Shown: positions 6,637 to 7,025 of the stretch, one piece after another
Layout of the letters: every line of letters starts with the position of its first letter
How positions within the stretch are numbered: position 1 is the first letter of the stretch
From: Clostridia bacterium
Lineage (GTDB): Bacteria; Bacillota_A; Clostridia; Oscillospirales; CAG-272
Length of the DNA stretch: 7,025 nt
Reading direction: 5' to 3'
NCBI GenBank assembly: GCA_017632155.1
Contig: JAGBRZ010000199.1
Span: 1 to 7,025, forward strand
The notes under the pieces: generated by a model
Told to the model about the DNA's origin: nothing
The model's input: only the letters and a program-made list of their open reading frames with translations
The model's database searches: none
Program-made: the position numbers and the translations under genes

Positions 6637-6652
6637 ATTCAATAAAATGAAT
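6637..6652. promoter_or_regulatory. Inverted repeat ATTCA-N6-TGAAT upstream of the GH43 promoter
   Basis: Arms ATTCA (6637-6641) and TGAAT (6648-6652) form a 16-bp imperfect palindrome about 30-45 nt upstream of the -35 element, touching the stop codon of the metallophosphoesterase gene. The place suits an activator site, but the arms are short and AT-rich, so chance is a real alternative. Confidence 0.25.
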
Positions 6653-7025
6653 CAAACTCGGATGTATTCTGTAGAAAGAGCTTCACCCGAAAGATCAAGA
6701 ATACGGTATCCCCAGTTTTTGATCTCCTGAGATTTGCCGTTGTATGAAAAATCTCCACAATAAAACAGCGGTAAGCATCGCCAGGATTCGGGAAGGAGCA
6801 ATGTATTATCTCTATGCGTATGTCCCGTAAATGCGCAAATAATACGCCTGTTTTCATAGATCAAATCGCGGGAGGATTCCCCTTCCTGCGGCACGCGAAG
6901 ATCATGTGCGCAAAGAAATATTCTCTTATCCGGGTGATCCTTCAACACTTGCGAAAGTAAATCCGTGTTAATACCTGTATAATCTCCGTCATGATTTTCC
7001 TTGGGGTCAAGATGACCTGCGAAAG
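6652..7025 (-). CDS. Calcineurin-like metallophosphoesterase, C-terminal part (runs off right edge)
   Basis: The frame is open from the right edge to a TGA at 6652-6654, giving 123 residues; the true start is outside the window. The two C-terminal metal-binding motifs of the calcineurin-like phosphoesterase fold are visible: IFLCAHD, whose histidine is encoded at about 6904-6906, and FTGHTHRDN, whose GHTH lies at 6814-6825. The upstream stretch FAGHLDPKENHDGDYTGIN and DLLSQVLKDHPDKR fits the helix-strand unit before the third motif. The D-x-H and GNHD motifs would be in the missing part. Likely reaction: metal-dependent hydrolysis of a phosphomonoester or phosphodiester; the substrate is unknown. 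It lies 123 nt upstream of the GH43 ATG on the same strand, but GH43 has its own promoter in that gap, so cotranscription is only partial or absent. Confidence 0.82.
   Translation of the reverse strand, partial: FAGHLDPKENHDGDYTGINTDLLSQVLKDHPDKRIFLCAHDLRVPQEGESSRDLIYENRRIICAFTGHTHRDNTLLLPESWRCLPLFYCGDFSYNGKSQEIKNWGYRILDLSGEALSTEYIRV

Overview
The window looks like a carbohydrate-utilisation locus from a Gram-positive bacterium, probably a gut- or rumen-type member of the Clostridia. The evidence is sigma-A-like promoters (one TTGACA-type, one extended -10), AGGAGG/GAGGT ribosome sites, short intergenic gaps, an intrinsic terminator, moderate GC by eye, and families common in such genomes. 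No RNA gene, CRISPR array, insertion sequence or phage gene was seen. The assignment rests on style and families only, not on a database match.

Layout, left to right. (1) Positions 1-713, minus strand: the N-terminal 237 residues of a predicted beta-propeller protein that runs off the left edge. (2) Positions 714-892: a divergent promoter region with a good extended -10 promoter reading right and a TACGAC/GTCGTA inverted repeat just downstream of it. (3) Positions 893-3136, plus strand: a complete GH95-family enzyme (alpha-L-fucosidase or alpha-L-galactosidase type) with its expected catalytic residues in place. (4) Positions 3137-3299: a convergent gap with a perfect 17-bp hairpin flanked by A and T runs, a bidirectional terminator. 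(5) Positions 3300-6528, minus strand: four genes read right to left. These are a GH43-family glycosidase behind a strong promoter, a small two-helix membrane protein, a xylose-isomerase-like TIM-barrel protein, and a DUF4434-type TIM-barrel protein. (6) Positions 6652-7025, minus strand: the C-terminal part of a calcineurin-like metallophosphoesterase cut by the right edge.

How they may work together (inference): none of the proteins with a visible N-terminus, apart from the small membrane protein, has a signal peptide. The glycosidases therefore probably act in the cytosol on oligosaccharides imported by a transporter outside the window. GH95 would remove terminal alpha-L-fucose or L-galactose, GH43 would remove arabinose- or xylose-type residues, and the isomerase-like protein would rearrange a released sugar or derivative. 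The DUF4434 protein has no established role. It carries glutamates placed as in a retaining glycosidase and is the least understood enzyme-like gene here. No wholly new system is evident. The best candidates for novelty are the DUF4434/TIM-barrel pair, the divergent GH95, and the small membrane protein lodged in the enzyme cluster.
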